A DNA stretch of 49,763 nt from Chloroflexota bacterium (GTDB lineage Bacteria; Chloroflexota; Anaerolineae; Anaerolineales; Anaerolineaceae), in assembly GCA_012799995.1 (NCBI GenBank), contig JAAZKE010000042.1, positions 1 to 49,763 on the forward strand, in the 5' to 3' direction. The position numbers were made by a program, and so were the translations under genes. Of this stretch, positions 42,356-49,763 are shown in pieces (positions within the stretch are counted from its first letter, which is position 1; each line of letters begins with the position of its first letter). A model generated the notes under the pieces. The model did not search any database and had not been told where the DNA came from. It worked only from the letters and a program-made list of their open reading frames with translations.

Positions 42356-42384
42356 CTCGTTCTATAGCATTTTTTGCTGATTCT

Positions 42385-42416
42385 AACGGCATGCCTTTTG
42401 GCATGCCGTTTTGTTT
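42385..42416 (+). terminator. Intrinsic terminator of glutamate dehydrogenase
   Basis: AACGGCATGCC (42385-42395) pairs perfectly with GGCATGCCGTT (42400-42410) around TTTT, followed by TTGTTTA. Confidence 0.93.
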
Positions 42417-42431
42417 ATAGATGAAAGATCG

Positions 42432-42470
42432 AAAAGGAAGCGCCTGAACAATTTTCAGACGCTTCCTTTT
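42432..42470. terminator. Second hairpin, terminator of the PspC gene on the minus strand
   Basis: AAAAGGAAGCG (42432-42442) pairs with CGCTTCCTTTT (42460-42470). The helix is extended inward by CTGAA/TTCAG after one mismatch. It lies 46 bases after the PspC stop and has T-rich sequence in both directions. Confidence 0.85.
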
Positions 42471-42516
42471 GCAGAAAAAAGAATTTATTTATGGAGGAAA
42501 GCTACATTTTGAACGT

Positions 42517-42744
42517 TCAGTTTCCCTGGATGGTCATGTCACTTGGGGGAGTCGGCTCCAACGGAATGATCAACGCGCAGATCGCGTAAATCAACATGAA
42601 CGGGAAACAAGCTGTGGCTATCGAAAGGACTACCAGAATTACCCGCACCAGGTTCGCGTCAATCTTGAAATAGCTGCCCAAACCGCCACACACACCAGCG
42701 ATCATTCGATCATTTACACTTCGATACAATTTTTTTGTGTTCAT
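42517..42744 (-). CDS. PspC-domain membrane protein
   Basis: This 75-residue protein consists of a single PspC domain: KKLYRSVNDRMIAGVCGGLGSYFKID followed by one long hydrophobic helix (about 33-61) and a short tail. PspC-type proteins sense or buffer envelope stress in the phage-shock response of proteobacteria; small stand-alone members in other phyla are less studied. I use the second ATG (42744) because GAGGAG lies at proper spacing from it and abuts the first (42750). There is no pspA or pspB nearby. Confidence 0.88.
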   Translation of the reverse strand: MNTKKLYRSVNDRMIAGVCGGLGSYFKIDANLVRVILVVLSIATACFPFMLIYAICALIIPLEPTPPSDMTIQGN

Positions 42745-42828
42745 TTTCATCTCCTCATCTAACTCTATATACGAAAGGAATAATATTCGGTTTCACCTGT
42801 CTGTAGATTCGGATAATGGTTGCGATGA

Positions 42829-44769
42829 TTATTCCTGACTCGCGTAAATGTCTTTCCATTGTGAAACTGAACAGTTTTCTGTTGAGCGGCTCAGCGATTC
42901 GATATTCCACATCAGGCTGCGAACACCAATGCCATTTCTAATCCCGCACAGCTGCAAATTGGAAACCCCAATTTCATTATAAAAAAATAACGGTATCACC
43001 GGCAGATCTTCCATCAAAAGCCCTGCTGATTCGCCCGTTTCTGCCATGTTTTTCTCCCTATCCGAGGTTTCAGTCTGACAGGCGATGTCATAAGCGTCTG
43101 AATTGTATCCGCCCGGATTTGTGCCGATCCAGCCATTGTCTTCGCCCGGAATCTGGGTGGATGAAAAAAGTGCGCAGGGGGTCTGCAGTCCGCTGGCCCA
43201 GGCTAACAAGGCAGCTTGATACTTCCTGCCAAACAGCAACCCATCCGGACCAGGGAGGTAGAGCGCAGCAGCCGGTTTTTCGGAATACGTCAATTCGATC
43301 CCGCAGGCACCCAACTGTTCCTTCAGCACTTCAAAGGTGCGGATACGTCGTTTCCCTTCAATTCCCTCAACCGCAAATGAGAAAGGCGTCCCATCCGGAA
43401 TCTCTTTTATCCCGCTTGCAATTCGCGGAGTTGTCGGATCTTCGTCATTATCCAACCAGCCTGCTTCTGTCAACAACGCAGGCCCATCCAATGGCACTTC
43501 CAATGGAAGCTGGAGCATTTCCTGACCAGTCAGTAGTTCCTGGGGATAGAAGCCTTTGACCGGTTCAGACTGCCCGTATAGCACCTCTCTAATCAGGCTT
43601 TCCCGATCCAGACATGCCAGCATCCCCTGACGAGTGCGCTGATCAGCAAACAGTGGCACAGCCTCCGAATCAAGCGAATCCAGGTTCAGGCTAAGCTGCT
43701 CCCACGAAAGAGAGGGGCTGATATGGGCCGCCATTTTCCCATCGCGAACGTCCTCAAGGATCGCCTCGGTGTCCGGTTGCAGATCGACTGATAGATCAAT
43801 CACATCGCAGCTTCCGTCTCGCAGCGCCGCTAAATTGTTATCGCCGGGTTTGCCGAAAAATCGATAAACGACCTTGTCAAAATAAGGCTCAATTCCCTCT
43901 TCTAAACCATAGTAGTAGGGGTTGCGTTCCAAAATGATCTGCCCATTCCCTTGCCATGAACTGATTTGGTAAGCGCCCCAACCGAGAGGAGTCCGATTGA
44001 CAGATTCATTTTCATTTAAATCGGCAATCGGGATCGTTTCCATTTGATGTTCAGGCAACGGAATCCAGAAGACATCCGCTGCTTTGGTTGGAATATAACC
44101 GGGAATTCCTTTCCATAGAACGGTAGTATCGTCAACAGCTTCGTATGACTCGGTTAAGACGCGCGGAATATCGGCAGTAGTGAGTTCAGGGCTCGCACTG
44201 AGTTTATAGGAAAAGACGCTGTCCTGAGCGGTCAACGGTTCGCCATCCGACCAGTGCAAATTCGCTTTCAGCTTGAACAGGATTTGCACCTGTACCGCGG
44301 TAGCCCTTTCTCCATTGCCGCTTTCAGGCTGGAAAAGTTCCGGTTGTCCACGTCCATCCATAACAGTCATACCCTCAGTCAGCGGAATATCTTCAACTGT
44401 CCAGTCAACTGATTCGAAAATAACCGGTGTTTCAACACCGTCCATCCAGTCAAACGGGCCATCGTAGATCGCTTCTAAAACCGACCAGCCGGAGCGTGTT
44501 GAGCTGTGATAAATAAACAGGCTCTGCGGTTCACTGCCGGCACAAACGGTCAGCGTTTTATCTGGGTCTTCTGGAGGAAGTGTTGCCTGCAGCGGTTCTA
44601 CTGTGGGAGTATTTCCAATTGCAGCCATCTCCGTGAGGATCACTTCAACACTGCGGGGTTCGGCGGTAGGAACCATCAGCGTCTCCTGCACAGGCATGTT
44701 GCAGGCTGTCACTAAAGTAAGCGTAAGAAGCGCTGAAATCAACAAGGTTTTCCGATTATTTTTCATCAT
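42829..44769 (-). CDS. Peptide/solute-binding lipoprotein (SBP_bac_5 family)
   Basis: This 646-residue extracytoplasmic binding protein has a lipoprotein signal (LLISALLTLTLVTAC, Cys23 as lipid anchor). A Thr/Pro-rich linker follows, then the family-5 fold: LKANLHWSDGEPLTAQDSVFSYK is the signature segment, then NPYYYG and the DQRTRQGMLACLDRESLI hinge region. It is long for the family, and the C-terminal region contains several extra cysteines. No permease or ATPase genes are next to it, so it must share the opp transporter at the right edge or another system. AGGA and a TATAAT at 44792-44787 precede the ATG. Confidence 0.88.
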   Translation of the reverse strand: MMKNNRKTLLISALLTLTLVTACNMPVQETLMVPTAEPRSVEVILTEMAAIGNTPTVEPLQATLPPEDPDKTLTVCAGSEPQSLFIYHSSTRSGWSVLEAIYDGPFDWMDGVETPVIFESVDWTVEDIPLTEGMTVMDGRGQPELFQPESGNGERATAVQVQILFKLKANLHWSDGEPLTAQDSVFSYKLSASPELTTADIPRVLTESYEAVDDTTVLWKGIPGYIPTKAADVFWIPLPEHQMETIPIADLNENESVNRTPLGWGAYQISSWQGNGQIILERNPYYYGLEEGIEPYFDKVVYRFFGKPGDNNLAALRDGSCDVIDLSVDLQPDTEAILEDVRDGKMAAHISPSLSWEQLSLNLDSLDSEAVPLFADQRTRQGMLACLDRESLIREVLYGQSEPVKGFYPQELLTGQEMLQLPLEVPLDGPALLTEAGWLDNDEDPTTPRIASGIKEIPDGTPFSFAVEGIEGKRRIRTFEVLKEQLGACGIELTYSEKPAAALYLPGPDGLLFGRKYQAALLAWASGLQTPCALFSSTQIPGEDNGWIGTNPGGYNSDAYDIACQTETSDREKNMAETGESAGLLMEDLPVIPLFFYNEIGVSNLQLCGIRNGIGVRSLMWNIESLSRSTENCSVSQWKDIYASQE

Positions 44770-44855
44770 TTTTTCCTGACCAGTTGATTATACCTTAGCA
44801 GTTTCTCGGAACGTTTCATACCGCAATCCTTCACGATTATAAAGGATCATAAGTG

Positions 44856-44886
44856 AAGAAAGGTGCCCTAACTGGGCACCTTTCTT
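44856..44886 (-). terminator. Terminator of the 5'-nucleotidase gene
   Basis: AAGAAAGGTGCCC (44856-44868) pairs with GGGCACCTTTCTT (44874-44886), a perfect 13-bp stem. On the minus strand it follows the 5'-nucleotidase stop by 20 bases. Confidence 0.88.
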
Positions 44887-44905
44887 ATTGAATCTACCTA
44901 AAATA

Positions 44906-47062
44906 TTAAGGAACTGTCATCAGCAGTTGACCATCCTGCTCCACTGCCTGTGCATCCCATAACTGCGACAGGTCGCCGGCGGTCATGTAGTATGAACTTT
45001 CCTGATCGCGCATCACATCAACAATTATCTCTGAATTGTTGATACGCAACGTCAACTTAACAGGGCTCAGCTGTGGTTCTACTGTTGGCAGATATGTTGC
45101 AAACGGTTCGGGTGTTTCTGCCCCTTCAGTAGCCGCTCCGGCTTCAAACTCACGGCTGAGAATGAGTGGACTACGGGTGTTTTCGAAGACCCCCACAAAA
45201 TCCTGCAACCGATAATAAGTCGTCCCATCTACCTCAACCGAAGCAACCGTGAAGTCAGCGCCGTTCATGGAAACATTATCCACGATATTCATCAGATACG
45301 CGCCATCCTCTATGTTCAGGCTGTCAGCATAAGGCGGTTCCAACAGTCCGGCATTGACCAGATCAATCAGCTCCGTACGCATCGGATTGTCCAGTTGGAG
45401 ATCGACTCCCACAATTTTCCAGTTGTTATCCACTTCCGGCGTGATCGTGCCCTGCTCGCTGATATAGGCTACCAGCATATCACGAATGGAATTCGACGAT
45501 TCCCACTCCCGTTTTCCTGCCACCAATCCTGCCGATTTCAACGCGGAAGAATAGCGGTAGTTATTGACTGCCAACGTGAGCTGCTGATCATCCTCCAGCG
45601 GTTCCCCTTTGAAAAGGACGTTCTGAATACGCTCCCCTTTGGGTTTGGAAAGGTCGATTTCATAATCAACTCCGGCAAACATGTCATACAAATAACCGGG
45701 ATATTCCGGATCAAAGCTGATCGAGAGATCACCCGGCTGCCACTGGTTGTAGGTCTCGGCTGACCATTCCATGTAGGCTTTGAGTTCCTTACCCGTCACC
45801 GGCACGCGATAGAGCGTGTTATCAAATTTATAGATTCCAAAAATGGTGCCATAGGTGATTTCACCGGCTTTGATGTCGCTGGTATCAGCGAACAACGCCG
45901 CAGCACTGACATCCGCACCAGAGTTCATCAGTTGCACTTTATTGATCAGGTCCATCACTGCGGTGTCTTCCAGTTTCCCCTGCGGAATGCCGTTGATTTC
46001 ATTCTTGGGTTGGAAGTCAACAGCAGCTGTTCCAAACACGCCATATCCTTCATCAGAACCTTCACCGGATCCGCCGCCCGTAATGAAGGCAACCGTGCGA
46101 TCCTGTGCTTCCTTCACGATGGGGAGCGCACGCAGTTCAGCCGAGGGGGCGTAATCCGCCATATCCACAATCGCGACCTGGCTGTCGATGATTTCATTAT
46201 CCGCATTCAACGTCAGGTCAAAGCGGGCAACATCCCGTCCGGCATTTCGCGTTCCGCCAATCACCGTTTCACCCTGCTTCTCGTTGACAATGATATGCAT
46301 ATGAGCAACCTGCAGCACGTCTACTTCCGGGTTCTCGTCCAGGATCTTCTGTGCAGCGTCGCTGCCACCCTCTTCATCAAACTCCGCAAACAAGCCGGTG
46401 TGGCAGGATACGATGATCACATCAGCCTGATCGCCAATCTCCTCGATAACGCGCGAAACGGTGTCCGAAACAGCATCAAATTGCAGCGATTCTACTTTTT
46501 CGCCATCCCAGATCGGGGCGTTAGGATTGGTCACACCAATAATCGCCACCTTCACTCCGTCTCGTTCCAGGATTACGAAATCCCCCACGAACAGCGAACC
46601 GGTGGAACGCTCTATGACATTAGCTGCCAGGAAAGGAAAGTCCGCTTGTTCCTGTAGCCGTTTTACCAGGTCCAGCCCAAAATTGAACTCATGGTTACCA
46701 ATCGTCATCACGTCATATTCCATGAAATTCATAGCAGCAATCACCGGGTGTTCGGATTCCTCTTTGTTGTAGAGGTCATCCGTCAGGATCGTCCCTTGAA
46801 TGGTATCGCCCGCATCAATCAGGATCGTATTGGGATTTTCGGCACGAACCTCTTGAACATAGGTATAGACCCGAGCCATGCCGTTGTTTTCGGTCTCTTT
46901 ATTATTTTCGAAAGAGAAACCCCAAATATTACTGTGCAGGTCGGAGGTAGCAAGGATGGTAATTACCTTATCACCTTCGGCAGCGCTGACCGGTTGCAAA
47001 CAGATAGTCAACAACAGGAACAGAACCAATATCCCTGTCTGGATAGAAAATCGTCCTTTCAT
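44906..47062 (-). CDS. Secreted 5'-nucleotidase / cyclic-nucleotide phosphodiesterase family enzyme
   Basis: This 718-residue exported metallophosphoesterase has a signal peptide of about 27 residues (ending QPVSAA). Metal motifs are ATSDLHSN, DAGDTIQGT, GNHEFNFG and AHMHIIV. A 5'-nucleotidase C-terminal domain (about 350-530) contains the substrate Phe/Tyr region YGTIFGIYKFDNTLYRVPVTG. The last 70 residues (LTLRINNSEIIVDV... and the YYMTAGDLSQLWDAQ segment) resemble the copper-amine-oxidase N-terminal-like domain found at the ends of surface proteins. The family releases nucleosides and phosphate from nucleotides or UDP-sugars outside the cell. A good AGGAGG site and a TATAAT (47106-47101) precede it. 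Confidence 0.9.
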   Translation of the reverse strand: MKGRFSIQTGILVLFLLLTICLQPVSAAEGDKVITILATSDLHSNIWGFSFENNKETENNGMARVYTYVQEVRAENPNTILIDAGDTIQGTILTDDLYNKEESEHPVIAAMNFMEYDVMTIGNHEFNFGLDLVKRLQEQADFPFLAANVIERSTGSLFVGDFVILERDGVKVAIIGVTNPNAPIWDGEKVESLQFDAVSDTVSRVIEEIGDQADVIIVSCHTGLFAEFDEEGGSDAAQKILDENPEVDVLQVAHMHIIVNEKQGETVIGGTRNAGRDVARFDLTLNADNEIIDSQVAIVDMADYAPSAELRALPIVKEAQDRTVAFITGGGSGEGSDEGYGVFGTAAVDFQPKNEINGIPQGKLEDTAVMDLINKVQLMNSGADVSAAALFADTSDIKAGEITYGTIFGIYKFDNTLYRVPVTGKELKAYMEWSAETYNQWQPGDLSISFDPEYPGYLYDMFAGVDYEIDLSKPKGERIQNVLFKGEPLEDDQQLTLAVNNYRYSSALKSAGLVAGKREWESSNSIRDMLVAYISEQGTITPEVDNNWKIVGVDLQLDNPMRTELIDLVNAGLLEPPYADSLNIEDGAYLMNIVDNVSMNGADFTVASVEVDGTTYYRLQDFVGVFENTRSPLILSREFEAGAATEGAETPEPFATYLPTVEPQLSPVKLTLRINNSEIIVDVMRDQESSYYMTAGDLSQLWDAQAVEQDGQLLMTVP

Positions 47063-47178
47063 AAAAGCCTCCTATAACTGTAAAACTGCTTGTTTCATTT
47101 ATTATAGGAAACTACTGCCAAATCTCAGATAACAGAATGTAAAGAATCAGCATATCATTGATCACAATATCAGGGATG

Positions 47179-47203
47179 AAAAACCCGCTTGAAGCGGGTT
47201 TTT
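47179..47203 (-). terminator. Terminator of the opp operon segment
   Basis: AAAAACCCGC (47179-47188) pairs perfectly with GCGGGTTTTT (47194-47203) over a 5-base loop, 24 bases after the oppC stop on the minus strand. Confidence 0.92.
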
Positions 47204-47226
47204 ATCCTGTTTCACTTTAACTTGGT

Positions 47227-48264
47227 TTATGTTTTTCCGCGCATCTGCGGATCAAGCGCATCGCGCAGTCCATCGCCCAGGAAGTTGAAGGCGAACATGG
47301 TGATCGCCAGCATCAATGCCGGGAATACGGTCTGGTTCGGATAGGTGCGCACCACTTTTGAACCATCGGAGATCATGCTCCCCCAGGAAGGCGTCGGCGG
47401 ATTTACGCCCAGACCGATGAACGACAAGAAGGCTTCTGTATTAATGTAGCCAGGAATTGCCAGCGTTTCGCTCACAACCAGCGGACCAATGATATTGGGC
47501 AGGATGTGCTTGAACATAATTCGTCTATCGTTGGAGCCAATGGAACGGGCAGCTTCGATAAACTCCTTCTCTTTCACCGACAACACCTGACCTCGTGTCA
47601 GCCGCGCCATCGTTTCCCAGGCAGTCATCCCAATGCCAATAAAGATGAAAAGCATCCCTCCCAGGTTGTTATCGATTACGGAAAGTGCCGCTCCGATCGA
47701 GCCAGGCAAGGGCTTGGCCAGCGACGTCCGGAAAAATGTCATCAACAGGATCGTGAACAACAATCCAGGGAATGCATAAAGGATATCGACAATCCGCATC
47801 ATCACGTTGTCTACCCGTCCGCCGAAAAATCCCGAAATGCTGCCATAAACCACGCCAATCAGCAGGCTGATCAACGGGCCAATAATCGCGATAATCAGTG
47901 AAACCCGTGAACCGTAAATGATCCGGCTGAGCAGGTCACGACCGACATAGTCCGCCCCCAGCAGGTACTTATTGGGGTTATCGGCTGGGAATTTTGCGTA
48001 GGGCTGCATCACTGTGAACACCTTCGTCAACCACGGCGGCACAGCGTTCTGCTCAGAGAGCGTTTGTTTGGCATAGTCAAACGGTGCCAGGTGATCTGCG
48101 AATATCATCATCAAGTAAAGCAGGATAATGATCACGCCGCCGACCATTGCTGCGCGATTCCGCAACAACCGACGAACAGCATCCTTCCCTAAAGATTCAG
48201 ATTTCAGCGAGATTGGGTTTCCCGCACTGGGTTTTTTAATTGATTTTTCAAGATCGATGGTCAT
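47227..48264 (-). CDS. oppC: Oligopeptide ABC transporter permease OppC
   Basis: This inner-membrane subunit of a peptide importer has 345 residues. The N-terminal OppC_N segment has one helix (about 40-60). The binding-protein-dependent transport domain follows (about 120-335) with five further helices and the EAA loop EAARSIGSNDRRIMFKHILPN that contacts the ATPase. The motif LLGADYVGRDLLSRIIYGSRVSL is characteristic of the family. GGAGAG precedes the ATG, and oppB ends 33 bases upstream. The ATPase genes (oppD, oppF) are not in the window after it; a terminator follows directly. Confidence 0.93.
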   Translation of the reverse strand: MTIDLEKSIKKPSAGNPISLKSESLGKDAVRRLLRNRAAMVGGVIIILLYLMMIFADHLAPFDYAKQTLSEQNAVPPWLTKVFTVMQPYAKFPADNPNKYLLGADYVGRDLLSRIIYGSRVSLIIAIIGPLISLLIGVVYGSISGFFGGRVDNVMMRIVDILYAFPGLLFTILLMTFFRTSLAKPLPGSIGAALSVIDNNLGGMLFIFIGIGMTAWETMARLTRGQVLSVKEKEFIEAARSIGSNDRRIMFKHILPNIIGPLVVSETLAIPGYINTEAFLSFIGLGVNPPTPSWGSMISDGSKVVRTYPNQTVFPALMLAITMFAFNFLGDGLRDALDPQMRGKT

Positions 48265-48297
48265 TTTTCTCTCCGTGTCTCATTTTCACATGGTTTT

Positions 48298-49353
48298 TTA
48301 TTCATATCGAATTCTCGGATCAAGTGCGCCATACACAAGATCCACAATCAGGTTACAAAAGACCAGGAAAATGGCATAGATGAGCACAGTGCCCATAATG
48401 ACGGGATAATCGCGGTTGGTAATGCTGTTGACAAAATATCGTCCCATGCCGGGAATACCGAAAATCGTCTCAGTTACAAACGTGCCGGTCAACAGCGATG
48501 CAAACATCGGGCCTAAAATAGTCACCACAGGAATCAACGCATTCTTGAGTGCGTGCCTGGTGGTGATCAGTCCCTCACGCAACCCTTTTGCACGGGCGGT
48601 GCGAATATAATCCTCGCGCACTACCTGCAGCAGACTGGCACGGGTCAGACGGGCGATAGATGCGGACGAAGAAAGTCCCAGCGCAAACATCGGCATGATT
48701 GCATACTGCCAGAAACTCCAATCCAGCTTCTTGGGGAAAAACCCAAGTGTAAAGGGCGGCTTTGCGCCCCAACCGGTGACTGGCAACCAGCGCAGCGTCA
48801 CGCCAAAAATCCAGACCAGAATTGGTCCCAGCACAATGACTGGCACGGAAACCCCAAAAATCGCCAGGGTCATGGAAGTGTAATCCAGCCAGGTATTTTG
48901 TTTCAAGGCAGCGATGATCCCAAGCGGCATACCGATAAAAACTGCAACGACAAACGCCAAAAACCCGAGCTGCATCGAAATTGGCAGCTGGTCACGCAAC
49001 ATATCGTTGACGGTTCGAGATCGCGAGGAATAAGACGGGCCGAAATTGATCCAATGGACATAGTGCTTCCCAACCTTGAACTTGAACAGCGCGTCATCAT
49101 CAATCGTATTCGGGAATTTTTCGGTGCTGATTCTGGGAACCAGAATCGCCTTCATATATTGCAGGTACTGAATATACAGTGGTTGATCCAGATGGTAACG
49201 TCGTTCCAGGTTGGCAATAATCTCTTTTGGCAGCGGTTTTTCTTTATCAAACGGACCACCGGGGACTGCGTGCATGAGACCAAAGGTAATGATCGACACC
49301 ACAATCAAAACCGCGATCATATACAACAGTCTTCTAAGAATATATCTTCCCAT
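48298..49353 (-). CDS. oppB: Oligopeptide ABC transporter permease OppB
   Basis: This partner permease of OppC has 351 residues, with six membrane helices. The N-terminal motif MGRYILRRLLYMIAVLIVVS and P-G-x-P element (AVPGGPFD) are characteristic, as is the EAA loop RTARAKGLREGLITTRHALKNALIP. An insertion of about 30 residues around LFKFKVGKHYVHWINFGPSY is somewhat longer than in E. coli OppB and is common in other phyla. GGAGGAAAATG gives a strong start. Two hairpins separate it from the upstream binding-protein gene. Confidence 0.94.
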   Translation of the reverse strand: MGRYILRRLLYMIAVLIVVSIITFGLMHAVPGGPFDKEKPLPKEIIANLERRYHLDQPLYIQYLQYMKAILVPRISTEKFPNTIDDDALFKFKVGKHYVHWINFGPSYSSRSRTVNDMLRDQLPISMQLGFLAFVVAVFIGMPLGIIAALKQNTWLDYTSMTLAIFGVSVPVIVLGPILVWIFGVTLRWLPVTGWGAKPPFTLGFFPKKLDWSFWQYAIMPMFALGLSSSASIARLTRASLLQVVREDYIRTARAKGLREGLITTRHALKNALIPVVTILGPMFASLLTGTFVTETIFGIPGMGRYFVNSITNRDYPVIMGTVLIYAIFLVFCNLIVDLVYGALDPRIRYE

Positions 49354-49536
49354 TCATTTTCCTCCGGAGCTGATCTGACAATTATTCGTCATTTCAACTA
49401 TCTGCCAGCACAGCTCTTGATTCTCATGTTTTTATAAACATGACCAAATACGATCTGTTTCGTATTCATTCATCTTTATAAAAGCACTTGATCTCTCTTT
49501 GAGATGTGACTTTTGATCCATCTCATCTCTTTATAA

Positions 49537-49558
49537 GGAGGGGGTTTTCACCCCCTCC
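49537..49558 (-). terminator. GC-rich hairpin between oppA' and oppB, partial terminator
   Basis: GGAGGGGG (49537-49544) pairs perfectly with CCCCCTCC (49551-49558) over a 6-base loop. On the minus strand it is followed by TTATAAAG, a poor T tail, so it may attenuate or protect rather than stop transcription. Confidence 0.65.
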
Positions 49559-49575
49559 CAACTTTTTGCCATAGC

Positions 49576-49609
49576 CCTCCTGCATCTGTCTGTGTCATGA
49601 AGCAGGAGG
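49576..49609 (-). other. Second stem-loop just after the oppA stop
   Basis: CCTCCTGC (49576-49583) pairs with GCAGGAGG (49602-49609) over an 18-base loop, 18 bases after the oppA stop on the minus strand. Together with the following hairpin it would shield the 3' end of the oppA message. The remaining bases 49359-49536 hold no gene; a weak dyad is at 49425-49442. Confidence 0.6.
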
Positions 49610-49627
49610 TTGCTATTCATTCAATTT

Positions 49628-49763
49628 TTACGGCTGGCGTTCTTCGCCTTCAGGGAGAAAATCCCATTTGTTGAAGGATTCTTTACCACCCATCACTGAG
49701 AAGGTGCGTTCGATGTTGATCTTCGACATCTGTACGCTCGTGTACCAGTAGATCGGCGCCATC
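49628..49763 (-). CDS. Peptide-binding protein OppA, C-terminal end (runs off right edge)
   Basis: The last 44 codons are visible, with PIYWYTSVQMSKINIERTFS typical of the C-terminus of family-5 peptide-binding proteins, where a conserved I-P-I/L-Y-W/Y segment lines the final strand. It ends EGEERQP before TAA. It is the first visible gene of the transporter run oppA-oppB-oppC. The family is assigned from a short stretch and the neighbours. Confidence 0.85.
   Translation of the reverse strand, partial: MAPIYWYTSVQMSKINIERTFSVMGGKESFNKWDFLPEGEERQP

Noticed and set aside
45932-46657. Plus-strand open frame of 241 codons inside the 5'-nucleotidase gene
   Set aside because: Antisense shadow with no family signature.
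1-49763. CRISPR array, prophage, toxin-antitoxin or defence island
   Set aside because: I saw no regularly spaced short repeats, phage structural genes or defence-type gene pairs; the accessory content is limited to the IS end and a few uncharacterised proteins.

Overview
The window is chromosomal DNA of roughly 50% G+C from a bacterium with monoderm-type envelope genes. The gene set is a LytR-CpsA-Psr ligase, a VanW-type protein, a T-box leader, oligopeptide ABC transport, glycogen genes, and several small-family proteins (UPF0316, Trm112, AIM24, NIPSNAP-like). This combination best fits Chloroflexota, class Anaerolineae. That placement is inference from gene content and protein style, not from a marker phylogeny. 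Almost everything is intact housekeeping or envelope metabolism; the only mobile DNA is the end of an IS3-type element cut by the left edge.

Layout. (1) 1-2064: an insertion-sequence end, a secreted glycine-rich repeat protein and an AIM24-family protein. (2) 2125-7400: a T-box (isoleucine specifier) leader driving ilvB-ilvN-ilvC-ilvD, the common branched-chain amino acid pathway. (3) 7429-9068: a phosphohexomutase with its own promoter, ending in a palindromic terminator shared with the convergent galE. (4) 9078-25630: a 16.5 kb minus-strand block. In transcription order it holds a membrane protein, a VanW protein, Trm112-like, an LCP ligase and gpmI; then glgP and UPF0316; then an MBL-fold protein, a NIPSNAP-like protein, mutY, pcrA, a polyprenyl-phosphate glycosyltransferase and galE. 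(5) 25754-31143: gmd, polA and an ECF sigma/anti-sigma pair. (6) 31145-36907: a minus-strand RNase Z-like hydrolase, then plus-strand inositol-phosphatase, GtrA, ComEC and, from its own promoter, glgC. (7) 36928-38484: minus-strand rnhB, an ALG5-like glycosyltransferase and tRNA-Pro(UGG). (8) 38591-42416: a nucleotidyltransferase, an aminotransferase and glutamate dehydrogenase. (9) 42432-49763: minus-strand PspC, an orphan peptide-binding lipoprotein, a secreted 5'-nucleotidase and an oppA'-oppB-oppC transporter operon running off the right edge.

How the genes work together. Carbon storage (glgC, glgP, phosphohexomutase, gpmI), nucleotide-sugar supply (galE, gmd, the nucleotidyltransferase) and lipid-linked glycosyl transfer (two GT2 enzymes, GtrA) feed envelope glycan assembly (LCP, VanW, the polytopic membrane protein). 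Peptide uptake plus glutamate dehydrogenase and an aminotransferase suggest growth on peptides and sugars, and ilvBNCD is switched on by uncharged tRNA-Ile. DNA maintenance is represented by polA, pcrA, mutY, rnhB and comEC.

No CRISPR array, prophage, toxin-antitoxin pair or recognisable defence island is visible. The points most worth a second look are the alternating-length repeat protein, a MutY with an intact Nudix box, an MBL protein and a ComEC that have lost metal-binding motifs, an unusual cofactor loop in IlvC, and the structured leaders and hairpins of the ilv, gdh and opp transcripts.
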